In this document: piece after piece, positions 15,605 through 16,562 of the stretch
Layout: every line of letters begins with the position of its first letter
Position numbering within the stretch: position 1 is the first letter of the stretch
Source: LSUCC0057 sp048549915
GTDB lineage: Bacteria; Pseudomonadota; Gammaproteobacteria; Pseudomonadales; Porticoccaceae
Direction: 5' to 3'
NCBI GenBank assembly: GCA_048549915.1
Contig: JBLYYE010000003.1
Span: 1-16,562, forward strand
DNA length: 16,562 bases
Program-made: the position numbers and the translations under genes
The notes under the pieces: model-generated
Database searches by the model: none
What the model was told of the DNA's origin: nothing
The model's input: only the letters and a program-made list of their open reading frames with translations

Positions 15605-16562
15605 ATGGCAGAACGTTTAAAAAACGATTTTCAGTTTCTCGATGCCGAGCGTATCGATCCGCCCAAACGCGATATTGAACGCCGCAAGGTAGAGTTTGTA
15701 GAAATTTATGATCCCTTTACAGAGAGTAAAGCAGCCAGCCAATCCCACCGCTGTCTCTCTTGTGGCAACCCCTACTGTGAGTGGAAGTGTCCGGTTCACA
15801 ACTATATCCCCAATTGGCTGCAATTGGTCTCTGAGGGAAATATCATTGAGGCGGCAGAGCTGAGCCATCAGACTAACTCCTTGCCCGAAGTGTGCGGGCG
15901 GGTCTGTCCACAAGACCGTCTCTGTGAGGGTGCCTGTACACTCAATGACGGTTTTGGTGCTGTGACGATTGGCTCGGTAGAAAAATATATTACCGACACG
16001 GCTCTGGCCATGGGCTGGCGCCCCAATATGGATAGCGTTAGCCAAACAGGTAAGCGCGTCGCGGTAATTGGTGCCGGCCCCGCCGGGATCGGCTGTGCCG
16101 ATATTTTAGTGCGCAACGGTGTCACTCCGATAGTTTTTGATCGCTATCCAGAAATAGGTGGCCTGCTGACCTTTGGTATCCCTGAATTTAAACTCGAGAA
16201 AGAGGTGATCCGCACCCGCCGCGAAGTTTTAGAGGGTATGGGGGTCGAGTTTCGACTCAATACGGAAATCGGCCGCGATGTCAGCTTTGAAGCTTTGTTG
16301 GCAGAATACGATGCCGTGTTCCTGGGTATGGGAACCTATAAAGCGATGAAAGGCGGATTTGCCGGTGAAGAGCTCAATGGCGTTCACGAGGCACTCAACT
16401 TTTTGGTCGCCAACGTCAACCGCAATCTCGGCTTTGAAAAGAGTGCTGACGATTTTGTCGATATGCGCGGTAAGCGTGTGGTGGTACTCGGCGGTGGCGA
16501 TACGGCGATGGATTGCAACCGCACCTCTATCCGTCAAGGCGCCAGCTCAGTAACCTGTGCCT
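15605..16562 (+). CDS. gltD: Glutamate synthase (NADPH) small subunit (partial, runs off right edge)
   Basis: The frame is open from ATG 15605 to the window end: 319 complete codons of an expected 470 or so. The beta subunit oxidises NADPH and passes electrons through FAD and Fe-S clusters to GltB. Cysteines that bind the 4Fe-4S clusters are visible as C50-x2-C53-x4-C58-x3-C62 (HRCLSCGNPYCEWKCP) and C97/C101/C107/C111 (VCGRVCPQDRLCEGAC). The FAD dinucleotide fold begins at VIGAGPAGIG (about 154-163), followed by GGLLTFGIPEFKL. The NADPH fold begins at VVVLGGGDTAMDC, about residue 294. A Shine-Dalgarno AGAGG (15592-15596) lies eight bases upstream. Cotranscribed with gltB. Confidence 0.96.
   Translation, partial: MAERLKNDFQFLDAERIDPPKRDIERRKVEFVEIYDPFTESKAASQSHRCLSCGNPYCEWKCPVHNYIPNWLQLVSEGNIIEAAELSHQTNSLPEVCGRVCPQDRLCEGACTLNDGFGAVTIGSVEKYITDTALAMGWRPNMDSVSQTGKRVAVIGAGPAGIGCADILVRNGVTPIVFDRYPEIGGLLTFGIPEFKLEKEVIRTRREVLEGMGVEFRLNTEIGRDVSFEALLAEYDAVFLGMGTYKAMKGGFAGEELNGVHEALNFLVANVNRNLGFEKSADDFVDMRGKRVVVLGGGDTAMDCNRTSIRQGASSVTCA

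Noticed and set aside
15617..16045. 142-aa minus-strand open frame opposite gltD
   Set aside because: The plus strand encodes the conserved GltD cysteine motifs here, so the antisense frame is spurious.
1..16562. Search for mobile elements, CRISPR arrays, tRNA/rRNA genes, toxin-antitoxin or defence genes
   Set aside because: Every stretch is occupied by recognisable housekeeping or pilus genes, and no repeats, transposase motifs or clover-leaf sequences were seen. I do not see a previously undescribed system in this window.

Overview
The window looks like ordinary chromosome of a marine-type gammaproteobacterium. Three things suggest this: near-even base composition, protein motifs close to the Pseudomonas/Cellvibrionales versions of these families, and the conserved neighbourhood mrcA (ponA) divergent from pilMNOPQ-aroK-aroB, followed by gltB-gltD. 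I lean towards a Cellvibrionales-like organism, but that is only an impression from protein similarity. No mobile elements, tRNAs, rRNAs, CRISPR arrays or signs of recent transfer were seen. Coding density is very high, and the longest gap without a gene is about 145 bp.

Layout: (1) 1-763, minus strand: yrfG (GMP/IMP 5'-nucleotidase, HAD family) overlaps the start of hslR (Hsp15), which runs off the left edge. (2) 838-1695, plus strand: cysQ (PAP phosphatase) starts divergently from yrfG and meets mrcA tail to tail with a 4-base overlap. (3) 1692-4181, minus strand: mrcA encodes bifunctional penicillin-binding protein 1A. (4) 4182-4295: a short AT-rich divergent control region with three overlapping TATAAT hexamers. 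(5) 4296-9264, plus strand: pilM, pilN, pilO, pilP and pilQ are tightly packed, the first four with overlapping ends. They form the type IV pilus alignment subcomplex and its outer-membrane secretin. (6) 9264-10923: aroK and aroB, two shikimate-pathway enzymes, continue the same transcription unit. (7) 10924-11070: a well-formed sigma-70 promoter, a T8 tract at the predicted transcription start and a perfect inverted repeat, leading into (8) gltB (11071-15528) and gltD (15605 to the right edge), the two subunits of NADPH glutamate synthase, separated by a short hairpin.

The pil genes work as one machine. PilM is the cytoplasmic actin-like partner of the PilN N-terminus, PilN and PilO span the inner membrane, the lipoprotein PilP bridges to PilQ, and PilQ is the exit pore. 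PBP1A, transcribed divergently, makes the wall that this machine must cross. AroK and AroB serve aromatic amino-acid synthesis, and GltBD serves ammonia assimilation.

I did not find a previously undescribed system here. The points most worth a second look are: a shortened PilM with altered nucleotide-binding motifs together with an altered PilN partner motif; the T8 tract and inverted repeat in the gltB leader; the absence of nudE and of a damX-like gene from their usual places; an N-terminal extension of PilO; and the compact mrcA/pilM divergent promoter.
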